From the IMG/VR virus record IMGVR_UViG_3300012936_000003, positions 1 through 64,000 of that record: a stretch of DNA of 64,000 nucleotides; one strand, given 5' to 3'. Shown here in pieces: positions 48,672-57,525 of this stretch. The stretch's first letter is position 1, and each line of letters opens with the position of its first letter. The notes under the pieces were generated by a model. That model was given only the letters and a program-made list of their open reading frames with translations. It made no database searches and had not been told where the DNA came from. Position numbers and translations under genes: made by a program. Origin of the DNA: a virus.

Positions 48672-49463
48672 TTATTTCCTTGTACAATGCTTAGTGTTGT
48701 AGAATTCACACATACCATACTGACCACTGCAAGCCAAACGATTCTTAATATGATTCTTGTTCTGAATGTTGTAAATTGCCTTGTTCAAAAGATTCATTGC
48801 ATTATCCGTCTTCTTCTTTCCTGAAGAAACAACAAAAAACTCAACTAAATCTTTCTTTGCTGTTCTCTTTAATAGGGCAAAATGAGTTTCAATATCTGAT
48901 GGTTCTACATCGTGCTTCATCGCATAAAAATTCTTATACAGGGTTAGCTGGTATGTGGTCATCGGCTCCGTTCTCCGTCTCATGTCCCAACCCCAAGAAC
49001 ATGTTTTCCAGTCAATAATATGAACTTTTCCATCTGGCGTTTTTAGAACCAAGTCAATATAGCCCTTGAACTTATAGTCTTCATACCCCGGAATACCTTC
49101 CATGAGGCTTTCCTCGGTTTTTAAAATCTCATATCCATCTGGAAAGTATTTGTTGAGTGCTGGAATTACACGGACTGCAAGTTCTCTCCCTGCGGATCTC
49201 ATCGCTTCCACGGTCTTGCGGTCTAGACCTTCCACAATCTCACGGGGAAGTTTTTTCAGTTCACCAAGGAACGCTATCTCAAACTTCTCAACCTCATTAA
49301 CTGTCTCGTCAAGGAGTTTAGTTTCGCAAACCTCGTGAAGTGCTGTTCCGAAAGCAGTATATTCGTTGCCTTGAAAGATCTTCAGCTTGTCAATGTTGAC
49401 AAGTTTGTGATACCAAGGGCACGTATTCCAATTTTTTAATTCAGAAAAAGATATGTGTGGCAT
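48672..49463 (-). CDS. Cas4/RecB-like PD-(D/E)XK nuclease with four-cysteine cluster
   Basis: The 263-residue protein carries all PD-(D/E)XK exonuclease features: H43 (GTALHEV), D137 (GYIDLV), D151-x-K153 (IIDWKT) and the QxxxY motif Q172-Y176. One Cys at the N-terminus (C15, NTCPWYHK) and three at the C-terminus (C245, C252, C260) match the 4Fe-4S cluster arrangement of Cas4, AddB and related nucleases. No CRISPR array or cas genes are present here, so the role is probably in phage recombination, replication or host DNA breakdown. Phage Cas4-like proteins are known in several groups. It sits upstream of the two glycosyltransferases and downstream of a small unknown gene. Confidence 0.9.
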   Translation of the reverse strand: MPHISFSELKNWNTCPWYHKLVNIDKLKIFQGNEYTAFGTALHEVCETKLLDETVNEVEKFEIAFLGELKKLPREIVEGLDRKTVEAMRSAGRELAVRVIPALNKYFPDGYEILKTEESLMEGIPGYEDYKFKGYIDLVLKTPDGKVHIIDWKTCSWGWDMRRRTEPMTTYQLTLYKNFYAMKHDVEPSDIETHFALLKRTAKKDLVEFFVVSSGKKKTDNAMNLLNKAIYNIQNKNHIKNRLACSGQYGMCEFYNTKHCTRK

Positions 49464-49471
49464 AATGTTAC

Positions 49472-49783
49472 CTATTCAGCCTTCTTTTTGCGCTTCTGCC
49501 TTCTTCTCAGGATAGCTGTCGTGCTGTTCTCTGGTTCTGTGGATGGAATTTTAATTGTCCATTTGCCAGTAACCTCTCCTCTAGCGTTGGTGATTGGGTT
49601 GCCAGAAATAACGGAAATCATGTCTGCACCCCCCTCTTGTGCAATCACCTGTAGCTCTCTCTCTGTTATCCTAGTAGCTGAGACTTTTGGGTGACGACAA
49701 TAAAGAGTAACTGTAATATAAGCCTCACCGATCTCTCTGTCAACCAAAACTTCGCATTTCTTTATGTCTTTTTTAAATTTCAC
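49472..49783 (-). CDS. Small basic protein, unknown function
   Basis: The 103-residue protein uses a GTG start preceded by CGGAGGAC. It has a probable alpha/beta core (CEVLVDREIGEAYITVTLYC, ADMISVISGNPITNARG, KWTIKIPS) and ends in a strongly basic tail (RRRQKRKKK) that could bind nucleic acid. No family is recognised. It is the gene between the Cas4-like nuclease (8 bases downstream) and the metallopeptidase (15 bases upstream), in the same transcript, so it may serve DNA metabolism. That is inference only. Confidence 0.75.
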   Translation of the reverse strand: MKFKKDIKKCEVLVDREIGEAYITVTLYCRHPKVSATRITERELQVIAQEGGADMISVISGNPITNARGEVTGKWTIKIPSTEPENSTTAILRRRQKRKKKAE

Positions 49784-49798
49784 TGTGTGTCCTCCGAA

Positions 49799-50470
49799 CT
49801 AATAAGACAGCACAGATTCAACCTTTGAATATAGTACGGGAGAAACACGCTTTACTTCTTCACGATCTCCATATAGATATTCCTCAAACCCCACAGCAAA
49901 ATACTCTCTAAGAGAAGTCATGGAATAAGCGGTTGGAAAAACATCTACACTTAACATATTCAAATTGTCGTAACCTACGCCCTTATAAAAAAAATAATCC
50001 AACTCTTTAGAATACTCGGTATCTAAGAACTGTACTATATTTACATTATAACCCGACATTGAAAGTATGTCAAGCATTTTTTTTCTTTTTTCTATAAATT
50101 CTCTTTCCAAATATCCATCAGAGTAGATTTCCATACCCATGTAGGATTCAACAGCGTGTGCAACTTCGTGAACAATGTCATCAACCAACTCCTCAACACT
50201 GTCTTGTTCATTGGTGACATAGATAGAAGAATCTTTATAAACAGCCTTAACTTCTCTGCTTATAAGTTCTGGGAATTCTCCTATGAAAATAGATTCAATT
50301 TCTCTTGATAGGTGGTGTGGTACAATTTTCTCAATGTCGGCGATTGCCTTAACCAAATCCACTTCTTGTGGCAATGAGTGAAGAACATATACGGGAACTG
50401 TTCCAAATATACTATACTCTTTTCTCTCCGAGAGAACTCTTTGCGCTCTTTCTGCTATAATTTCTCTCAT
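49799..50470 (-). CDS. Putative zinc metallopeptidase (HExxH)
   Basis: The 223-residue protein has the zinc-binding helix DDIVHEVAHAVESYMG with H101, E102 and H105. A later conserved-looking acidic segment (LREYFAVGFEEYLYGD, about 191-206) is placed where gluzincins carry their third zinc ligand. No signal peptide is present, so it would act in the cytoplasm or in the virion. A head or tail assembly protease, or a host-protein cleaving enzyme, are options. The protein lies three bases downstream of the 78-residue gene and 15 upstream of the small basic protein. The activity is inferred from motif alone. Confidence 0.8.
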   Translation of the reverse strand: MREIIAERAQRVLSERKEYSIFGTVPVYVLHSLPQEVDLVKAIADIEKIVPHHLSREIESIFIGEFPELISREVKAVYKDSSIYVTNEQDSVEELVDDIVHEVAHAVESYMGMEIYSDGYLEREFIEKRKKMLDILSMSGYNVNIVQFLDTEYSKELDYFFYKGVGYDNLNMLSVDVFPTAYSMTSLREYFAVGFEEYLYGDREEVKRVSPVLYSKVESVLSY

Positions 50471-50472
50471 GA

Positions 50473-50709
50473 CTAATCATCCCTGTTGTGTCCGTAGGAA
50501 TCATCCAGACCCTGTTTGTAGCCACGAATCCAGTTTTCCTCTGCAACAACCATCAGGAACTCGGGGAACTCTGACGACATAACGTTAACAATCATCTCTA
50601 CAGTGACTTCATCATTCTCTGGTTTTGCTACGCTGCCAACGTAGTTTACTAGCAACTCCTTCAGACCAGCCTCAGACTTAACCGTCTTTAATAAGATTGG
50701 GTTATCCAT
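50473..50709 (-). CDS. Small phage protein, unknown function
   Basis: The 78-residue protein is acidic and helical, with a distinctive FPEFLMVVAEENWIRGYKQG segment (residues 48-67) which I associate with small conserved proteins of large marine myoviruses, without a known role. There are no Cys, no membrane helix and no signal. It is placed 15 bases downstream of PhoH and three upstream of the metallopeptidase gene, so it belongs to that operon. Nothing in it suggests catalysis. Confidence 0.75.
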   Translation of the reverse strand: MDNPILLKTVKSEAGLKELLVNYVGSVAKPENDEVTVEMIVNVMSSEFPEFLMVVAEENWIRGYKQGLDDSYGHNRDD

Positions 50710-50724
50710 ATTAACTCCTTTGTT

Positions 50725-52074
50725 TTATAATACTTTAGCCGCTAGGGATGCAACTTCAGAACGCTCACCCTTTAACAAGGTCACGTGTCCAGTGATAGGA
50801 AAAGATTTTAATTTCTCAACAGCATAAGTTAAACCATTTGAGGTTTCATCCAAATAAATGTTGTCAATCTGTTCAATATCACCAGTCAAAACTATCTTAG
50901 TTCCTTCCCCAACTCTTGTTATTATAGTCTTTAATTCGTGTTTTGTTAAATTTTGTGCTTCATCTACAATGATAAAAGCGTTCGCAATAGAACGTCCACG
51001 AATATATGTAAGAGCCTCAATTTCAATTATACCAGAATCCATATACATTTCAAGTGTAGCTTTGTCATCGCCCAAAAGAAACTGCAAATTGTCTTGAACG
51101 GGCATCAACCATGGTGCCATTTTTTCTTCCAAGGTTCCCGGCAAGAACCCAATATCTTTACCGAGGGGTTGGACCGGTCTCGTCACAATTAGTCTTTTAT
51201 ACGGAGTTTCTTGTTTATCATCTTTTCTCTTTCTTGACTGAGGTTCCAACACCTGCTGTAATCCCGCTGCCAAGGCACATAGAGTCTTACCAGAGCCAGC
51301 CTTACCAATTAAAGAGACAACCTGTACGCTTGTATCCAGCAACAGATCTAAACCAAAGTGTTGTTCTTTGTTTCTAGGTACGACACCCCAAATCCCTTTT
51401 GAATATTCCCCATTGATTCTTTTCAAGGGTCTGTTGTAATCCATAAAACGAGCGAGTGCAGTTTTTTTATTGTTTGTGTTTGACACCAACATTAAAAACT
51501 GATTTGTGTGTAGGTGATATTCATCCTCTGACAAATAAATCGGATCTCCACTGTAAAACCTATCCACCACTGGGTCATCTAATAGAATCTCTCTATATCC
51601 AGTGTAGATTTCCTGTGCGTTCCTAATAATCTTACCCACGATGTAATCTTCGGCAGGAATCCCAAGGGCATCACACTTGACACGCATGTTAATGTCACGA
51701 GATACGATTGAAACTTTTCTGTGTGGTGGTGTTGCAGCCTCAGTAAGCGCAGTTGCAATAATTTGATTATCAGGATCTTCTCTTGGAAATTCTTCCGGTA
51801 AAAGTTCGCTATCATAACCCTTTACGGTTAATATACCCTTCCCCTTTCCAATACGAACACCTTTTTCTAGAGAACCTTTCGCCCTCATTTCATCAAGAAT
51901 TTTAATTATTCTTCTTGCGTTCGTCCCTACAGAATCTTGTCTTTTTTTGTGTTTATCAATTTCTTCTAGTACCTTTAAAGGTACGACAACATCATTGTTT
52001 TTAAAGGCGTATACTGAATTAAAGTCTGTCAGATATACACTGGTGTCTAGTACATACGTTTTTTTACGTGCCAT
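50725..52074 (-). CDS. PIN-PhoH protein (PhoH-like ATPase with N-terminal PIN nuclease domain)
   Basis: The 449-residue product fuses a PIN ribonuclease-like domain (residues about 5-150: D10 in YVLDTSVYL, E38 in LKVLEEIDKH, D102 in DPDNQIIATA, D127 in VSRDINM) with a PhoH ATPase (Walker A 257-264 GKAGSGKT, Walker B FIIVDEAQN 367-375, TGD motif 397-399). PIN-PhoH proteins occur in bacteria and PhoH is very common in marine phages; the family has been linked to RNA unwinding and cleavage. In phage infection it may remodel RNA or nucleotide use. It is the first gene after a strong terminator, so it probably has its own promoter in the 145 bases upstream. Confidence 0.93.
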   Translation of the reverse strand: MARKKTYVLDTSVYLTDFNSVYAFKNNDVVVPLKVLEEIDKHKKRQDSVGTNARRIIKILDEMRAKGSLEKGVRIGKGKGILTVKGYDSELLPEEFPREDPDNQIIATALTEAATPPHRKVSIVSRDINMRVKCDALGIPAEDYIVGKIIRNAQEIYTGYREILLDDPVVDRFYSGDPIYLSEDEYHLHTNQFLMLVSNTNNKKTALARFMDYNRPLKRINGEYSKGIWGVVPRNKEQHFGLDLLLDTSVQVVSLIGKAGSGKTLCALAAGLQQVLEPQSRKRKDDKQETPYKRLIVTRPVQPLGKDIGFLPGTLEEKMAPWLMPVQDNLQFLLGDDKATLEMYMDSGIIEIEALTYIRGRSIANAFIIVDEAQNLTKHELKTIITRVGEGTKIVLTGDIEQIDNIYLDETSNGLTYAVEKLKSFPITGHVTLLKGERSEVASLAAKVL

Positions 52075-52146
52075 TTATTACCTCTACTTTTTCTTTTGCG
52101 TAATGGCTATACTATAAATAGTCTACTCTGACTAATTCGTTTTGTT

Positions 52147-52176
52147 AAAAAAAAACCCCCTCACGAGGAGGGGGTT
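52147..52176 (-). terminator. Rho-independent terminator ending the second structural block
   Basis: On the minus strand an 8-base-pair GC-rich stem (ACCCCCTC / GAGGGGGT, loop CTCGT) is followed at once by nine T. It lies 44 bases after the stop of the 738-residue structural gene and before PhoH. The 145-base gap 52075-52219 also holds an AT-rich tract with CTATTTATAGTATAG that could include a promoter for PhoH. Confidence 0.93.
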
Positions 52177-52219
52177 AAAACATTAACTAATGTTTTTATC
52201 ACACTGTATCAGTGATTAA

Positions 52220-54436
52220 TTACGAAACACTGAGGCTTTCACCGGGGTAGCCCTCGCCAGCGTTTGCATCTACTTCCACTCCAGTGTAAAGAGTGACTTG
52301 TAGTGCGATTTCCGCTGGGTCTGCTGGATCATCTTCCAAGTCCTGCATCAAGCTATGCCAACCCATGGCACTGTACTCATCAAGTCTGATGTAGTGATTG
52401 CCCTGATCGTCAGAGTGGACGAACGTTGCTGGGTTATCGCTACTGAAGAATGAAACGAATACACCACGTGGGTGACCCATTTCGTCACGAGGAATGTCAG
52501 TTACTCCAAGATAATCCACTCCAATCGTTGCTGGTACAGAGGCAGCGCCGTGCTGGACAAATAATCTTGAATACATCTGATCGTCGCCTTGTGCTATACC
52601 ATAAGTGTCATATGGTCTCATAAGGTCACGAGCAACGTCAATAGCGGTCTGATCACGGAAACTCAGGTCATTGCTTAACTGGTAGCCGATTTGCCAAGCT
52701 GGTGGATTCCACTCACCCATTGGAAATACGACTTCATGAGTGAAGTAGACATCTTCCGATAGTTCACTAATGCTCTCTACACCAGCGGCAAGTCCATTAC
52801 CGAATTCATTCGTCATGTCAGCGATAACGATGGCACCGTCATTCATAGCGCCAACAAGAACGCCAGCAAGTGAAGGATCGTCTAACTTGATCTTGACGCC
52901 GGTCGCAGTTATCTCAGTTTCTGCATAATCCACGGTGATTTCGTCACCCCCCAAGCCTGCGGTGGTGATTGCATCAGCTAACGTAGATGATACGGTCGGA
53001 ACCTCCGAAGTGAAATCAAGGAGCAAGCCGAGACCTGCTTCTGGATCATATTCCATGGATGCAGCAAGAGGTACTACTGCATCAGTCTGTGCAGTATATG
53101 TTGCGGTGGTATAACCACCACCTGTGCTATCACCCGGCATCTCAGTGCCACCCGAACTAGAACCATCAGAGTAAACCGTACCACCCAAATCAGAATCCTT
53201 CTCAGAATTTTCTGTTAGTGGTTCAGCGCTGAAGTCTGGACAATATAGCTCTGTGGTATCTCCAAGATCAAGCACTGGACCACACCAAATTGCTGTAAGT
53301 TTTACTTGCTTTGGTTCACTGTTAGGCTCACAAGCGATTGCTGACGTTGTTACCTCTAGCTTGCCTTCACTGTTAAAAGTGCTGTCTGCTAGAATATCAA
53401 GGTCATGGCGCAATACCGTCTGAGAATCTTGAACGATAGACACCTGAATCATCCACTTTCCAACATCCTGCATCCCAAAAGGAATAGCTTCGTCGGAAGT
53501 AAATGTCACGGTCGTTGCTGGGCAGTTATCACTAATCACCATATCAGCTACACCGTGAAGACCGAATGATGCAGTCATTGACTCAAGGTTTGCCGTAAAT
53601 GCCGACAACTGACCATCAATGTGTGCCCATGCATCAGAATCAGACTGATCAATGAACGCTTTCAATCTTGATTGCAAGCTCTGTAGATGAGCCTCAAGAG
53701 TAAGAATGTCCGAGTCTAAACGAGCTTCAAGTCTGTCTGCGTCTGCTTCGGTCATGGCGAAACTTTCAGAAGCAACGGTGTGAACCGCACGCTGAAGTGC
53801 TCCCATTTCCTGCATTAGACCAAGAACAGATGTTACAGAATTTTGAGCTTGCATACCATTTACAATATCGTTAATAGCTTTAATCTCAATATACTGTTCT
53901 TCTCCGTCGGCTCTAAGAACTCTCAAGAACCAACCTTTATCAGCATCTGAAATATCAATGCTGGAATCTGGTTGTTCAACATTAAGAACACTAGCGTCAG
54001 AGTCGTGACCCTCACCAGCGTGCATATCTTCAGTCAAATCAGCGTCTGACCCATCAGCATTAAGGTCGTCAATGTCTTTATCGTCAGGAACAGCCTCGGT
54101 GAATAGACCACCACTAAGAGTACCATAAACAAGACCCAACTCTTTTACGAGTCTCTTACCTGCAACACCCTTGACAAAAACGTCTGCATCTGATGAAGTA
54201 ATATCAACATCACCGCAAATTTCTGCGTCAAGTGCAACTCTCATGTGACCAAGCAATCTCTTGATTGGGCAATTTTTAAAACTAAGTTCCGCAGAACCAA
54301 ATTTTTCTTCAGTTCCCTGCTCGGCAGGAATATCTGAAACGGTATCATGAGTTACCGTCTTAGCGGCGTCACGTTGACCCTGTAAGCGTCCTTCTGTGAC
54401 TTCGCCTCTATCATTATTAAATGTAAATTCACTCAT
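52220..54436 (-). CDS. Structural protein, third of three tandem paralogues
   Basis: The start is at ATG 54436 (MSEFTFNNDRGEVTEGRL), placed by the GGAGGAAAAAACA site just upstream; the frame also reads through that site from a TTG, which is not the start. The 738-residue protein is very acidic (Asp, Glu, Ser). It shares a plan with its two upstream paralogues: a W-x-R-x-x-x-ADG segment (GWFLRVLRADGEEQYIE), then a coiled coil (VNGMQAQNSVTSVLGLMQEM onward) and a beta-rich end (VKLTAIWCGPVLDL). The C-terminal third has no counterpart in the other two and looks beta-rich. No signal, no enzyme motif. It is probably an exposed virion component such as a fibre or decoration protein. Confidence 0.78.
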   Translation of the reverse strand: MSEFTFNNDRGEVTEGRLQGQRDAAKTVTHDTVSDIPAEQGTEEKFGSAELSFKNCPIKRLLGHMRVALDAEICGDVDITSSDADVFVKGVAGKRLVKELGLVYGTLSGGLFTEAVPDDKDIDDLNADGSDADLTEDMHAGEGHDSDASVLNVEQPDSSIDISDADKGWFLRVLRADGEEQYIEIKAINDIVNGMQAQNSVTSVLGLMQEMGALQRAVHTVASESFAMTEADADRLEARLDSDILTLEAHLQSLQSRLKAFIDQSDSDAWAHIDGQLSAFTANLESMTASFGLHGVADMVISDNCPATTVTFTSDEAIPFGMQDVGKWMIQVSIVQDSQTVLRHDLDILADSTFNSEGKLEVTTSAIACEPNSEPKQVKLTAIWCGPVLDLGDTTELYCPDFSAEPLTENSEKDSDLGGTVYSDGSSSGGTEMPGDSTGGGYTTATYTAQTDAVVPLAASMEYDPEAGLGLLLDFTSEVPTVSSTLADAITTAGLGGDEITVDYAETEITATGVKIKLDDPSLAGVLVGAMNDGAIVIADMTNEFGNGLAAGVESISELSEDVYFTHEVVFPMGEWNPPAWQIGYQLSNDLSFRDQTAIDVARDLMRPYDTYGIAQGDDQMYSRLFVQHGAASVPATIGVDYLGVTDIPRDEMGHPRGVFVSFFSSDNPATFVHSDDQGNHYIRLDEYSAMGWHSLMQDLEDDPADPAEIALQVTLYTGVEVDANAGEGYPGESLSVS

Positions 54437-54480
54437 TGTTTTTTCCTCCAATTAATAAATAAGCGTATTCGTAACTCATA

Positions 54481-55557
54481 TTATGAGTTGCCGTTGATGG
54501 CACTTGCTCTTGAGATTTTATTAGCCTCAGACTCAGCAGTCGCCAAAGTTCCCGGATGATCCGTACTGTTATAGTTTGGAACAAAGACAGCACTTTCAAA
54601 AGGTACACCTGAAAAATCTGGTGCAATTTGGTCACGAGCCTGTTCACATGCGTCGTCAAGATCAGAGTCTGGACCTGCGTAAACGCCGGTAATAACAATC
54701 CTATCTTGTGCCAATGCATGATCTGGACAAGTTTCTAAGTCAATATTGCACTTTAACTTATCACCATCGGTGTAAAGAACATGTGCAATGTCGGCAGAGC
54801 GAATGTGCTCATCTTCACCAGTTTTGTGTAAGTGGACTCTAACGTCCCAAAGAGAAACATTACCTCTCATTGAGTCAAGAGAACCATTTTCTTGAGGAAT
54901 ACTATAAACCTCAGCGTCCAAACCTTGAGCAGCCTCGGCGATTTGTGCTGAAAGACAGAATCTATCTCTAGAAACTCTGAGTTCGTAACATTCTTCTGTT
55001 TTATTAATTTTTTCCATTGCCTTAGCCATAAGAATAATATCTTTAGCTGAAGCATAATCTAGAATTTCAGTTTTGAGTTCTTCAAGGCTCGCCTGAAGCG
55101 TAACCAAGAAATTGTCAAATGAATTATCAAGTTTAGTGACCTCAACCTCACGACCAATCCTCATACTGTTAACCACAGTATCAATTGCCTGTGACAACTT
55201 GTCCAACTGAGCTTTAACCTCTGGTAGAGATTCAACTTTGTCGTCGCCGTCGTCTGGAAGCAAAAGGTCATCTACACCCTTTACTGCCTTGTAAACAACG
55301 TCTCCCCAGTTTCTTGTTAATCTCAAGAAAGCCTTTTCGCCGTGACCAGCATCCACGTTGTTTCCTTCTGCATCAAAATTTGGTTCGCCTTCTGCATCTA
55401 CAAAAAGATTACCGACGAATTCCGCATCTTTAACCATTGAGGTGATTGCAGAACCATCCCCAATGAACATATCATGTCCTCCCTTGATTGTCATGCCGCC
55501 GCAAATATCAACACCTTGCGCCGCCAAAGCATAGAGAGCTTTTTTTGTCATACTCAT
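54481..55557 (-). CDS. Structural protein, second of three tandem paralogues
   Basis: The start is at ATG 55557 (MSMTKKALYALAAQGVDICG), after the same GGAGGAAAATAAA site as its neighbours. The 358-residue product lacks the long extra region of its paralogues but keeps the coiled-coil centre (LDKLSQAIDTVVNSMRIG, SFDNFLVTLQASLEELKTEI) and the beta-rich end with VITGVYAGPDSDLDDA, which aligns by eye with LTAIWCGPVLDL and VNAIYAGTIDN in the flanking genes. Lies 57 bases after the 889-residue gene and 44 bases before the 738-residue gene. Probably a smaller subunit of the same assembly. No enzyme motif. Confidence 0.78.
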   Translation of the reverse strand: MSMTKKALYALAAQGVDICGGMTIKGGHDMFIGDGSAITSMVKDAEFVGNLFVDAEGEPNFDAEGNNVDAGHGEKAFLRLTRNWGDVVYKAVKGVDDLLLPDDGDDKVESLPEVKAQLDKLSQAIDTVVNSMRIGREVEVTKLDNSFDNFLVTLQASLEELKTEILDYASAKDIILMAKAMEKINKTEECYELRVSRDRFCLSAQIAEAAQGLDAEVYSIPQENGSLDSMRGNVSLWDVRVHLHKTGEDEHIRSADIAHVLYTDGDKLKCNIDLETCPDHALAQDRIVITGVYAGPDSDLDDACEQARDQIAPDFSGVPFESAVFVPNYNSTDHPGTLATAESEANKISRASAINGNS

Positions 55558-55614
55558 TTTATTTTCCTCCAAGTTTGTTTAAAATGATTAAATGTTGTTT
55601 ATTCACAACTTTCA

Positions 55615-57525
55615 TTAATTGCCCTGATCGCCTACACCAGCAGTACCGAGATCATCAATCTTTCTCAAATCATCTGCACCTCCGATGGACTGGTTAAGAG
55701 CAAGAGGTAAATCTGGGGTAGCCTCAGCTTCCGTCGTTTCACCCTTCGGATTATTGCTAACCTTGTTATCAATCGTTCCTGCGTAAATTGCGTTAACTCT
55801 TAGAGTAGGAACAACGCTGATCGCATCACCGTTAACATCATCCATCAATACGCAACCTTCGGAGAATACATCAACCTTGATACCCTTGAGTACCGCTTCG
55901 CCTTCTTCCGCTGGCATATCAACAAATCTTGCTTCAAACTGAGCTTCAATATCACCACGAGCAACGCCGTTAACGATAGCAGAAACATCAAATTTCCAAC
56001 AAGCAAGGTCTGAATCTTGCATTTTTGAACCAAGTTCAGCAGTGAAAGAAAGGACTTCTGGGATGTTACCGTCTTCAATCTGAGCTTCACCAGTGAATCT
56101 GATTGCAGACTCTAAATCTCTAACTTCATCAGCAAGGTCGTCAATTCGCTCCAATGCAAACTCAGCAATTCTTTCGTCTTCTCTCTTGATATATGCACCC
56201 AATTCAACCTCAACGTGGTTAATGTGTTGCATGAGAGCCAACATGTCCGCTGTCATTTTGTCTTCAAGATCATCAATAGCGTCAATGCTTGCAAGACCTA
56301 ATTCAGCAAACATGTAACGTGCTGCATCCTGAAGATCTTTAATGCTTCGCATTCCTGCAAGAACAGAATAGACACTTCCAAGTTCACCTACTTGCGAAAC
56401 AAGATCGTTAACAGGCTTAAACTCGCTATAGCGAACGCTACCGTCAGCCATGGTGTTTCTCAAGTACCATTTTTGATTTTGGAGAGGAATCTCTGTAACA
56501 ACTCCAAACTCACTCCATGATTTGCTAACACCTTCTGCCTGAAAAGGAGTTAGGTGTGAAGGAGTCAAATGCGGCGAACTCGCCGGGAGCAGATCTGTAC
56601 CGTCTAATTGTCTAGAACCGTTAAGACTATCTGCGGTTCTACCATCGCCAGACTGCTTATCGTTGATGCTCGTGCGAGCGAAATCAACGCTAGAGTCTCC
56701 AACGAAGCCCTCGCCGGGGGGGGTAACGGTCCCATTAAAGACACCATGCATCAATTCCAAACCAACGTCAGTTGAACGAATTGTTTTGATTCCTCTTTCA
56801 GATGGATCAATAGGTTGGAAAAACACATCGTTTTGCCAGTTATTAATTTCTTCTGGATCTTCTACAATGTTCCATGAACCATATCCAGCGTCATCACCGT
56901 TCTCGTCTACGAGTGGTCCGTACTTGATAAACACGCCGTGTACAAATTGAACTTCAGTGATTAGGTCACCGAAGGCGAAGGTGTCACCGTTTTTGTCAAA
57001 CACCAAGTCTCCGTGAATGTTAATGTCTTCACAAGACTGAATTCCCATGGTCTTTAAACCACCAAGGTAGTCTTTACCACTCTTAGAAGTTGTGGTTTCA
57101 GTATGCACATCAGCAACACCATTGGCAAAGTAACCAAAATCAACCGGTAGGTTGGAAGGGTAAAAAGACGTTGCGTTTTCCCAGAGCATTTTTGCCTGTC
57201 TAAGCACTGCAATAGCTGATTCATTGGTGTCCAACAAAGCATCCTGTAAGGTTGCATACTTAAAATCACCATTTTCATCAAGAAGCGCAACATCCTGACC
57301 GTCACTAAGAATATTTTCCTTAGATTGGTAAACCGGGAATCCCTGTACGGCGTAACGACCGTGCACAGGAATGTTCGCCGGATCCGAAGGCGCAAGTTGC
57401 GAAAGTGTGTCAATCATATCTTGAAGCTGACTAACAAGTTCTGTCGGTGTTAGGTAAACGTTATCAAAACTAGCCTTTTCGGCTGAATCAAGATCGTACC
57501 TATTACCAAATGTAAATTTACTCAT
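55615..57525 (-). CDS. Possible internal-start product (636 residues) of the 889-residue gene
   Basis: An in-frame ATG at 57525 is preceded by GGAGGAAAATATT, nearly identical to the sites in front of both downstream paralogues (GGAGGAAAATAAA and GGAGGAAAAAACA). The product would begin MSKFTFGNRYDLD, closely resembling the MSEFTFNND start of the 738-residue paralogue. I infer that this site is functional and that a shorter protein lacking the first 253 residues is made as well as, or instead of, the fusion. The sequence cannot say in which ratio. Confidence 0.6.
   Translation of the reverse strand: MSKFTFGNRYDLDSAEKASFDNVYLTPTELVSQLQDMIDTLSQLAPSDPANIPVHGRYAVQGFPVYQSKENILSDGQDVALLDENGDFKYATLQDALLDTNESAIAVLRQAKMLWENATSFYPSNLPVDFGYFANGVADVHTETTTSKSGKDYLGGLKTMGIQSCEDINIHGDLVFDKNGDTFAFGDLITEVQFVHGVFIKYGPLVDENGDDAGYGSWNIVEDPEEINNWQNDVFFQPIDPSERGIKTIRSTDVGLELMHGVFNGTVTPPGEGFVGDSSVDFARTSINDKQSGDGRTADSLNGSRQLDGTDLLPASSPHLTPSHLTPFQAEGVSKSWSEFGVVTEIPLQNQKWYLRNTMADGSVRYSEFKPVNDLVSQVGELGSVYSVLAGMRSIKDLQDAARYMFAELGLASIDAIDDLEDKMTADMLALMQHINHVEVELGAYIKREDERIAEFALERIDDLADEVRDLESAIRFTGEAQIEDGNIPEVLSFTAELGSKMQDSDLACWKFDVSAIVNGVARGDIEAQFEARFVDMPAEEGEAVLKGIKVDVFSEGCVLMDDVNGDAISVVPTLRVNAIYAGTIDNKVSNNPKGETTEAEATPDLPLALNQSIGGADDLRKIDDLGTAGVGDQGN

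Noticed and set aside
48672-49463. CRISPR-Cas system suggested by the Cas4-like gene
   Set aside because: No direct-repeat array with spacers and no other cas gene found on either strand.
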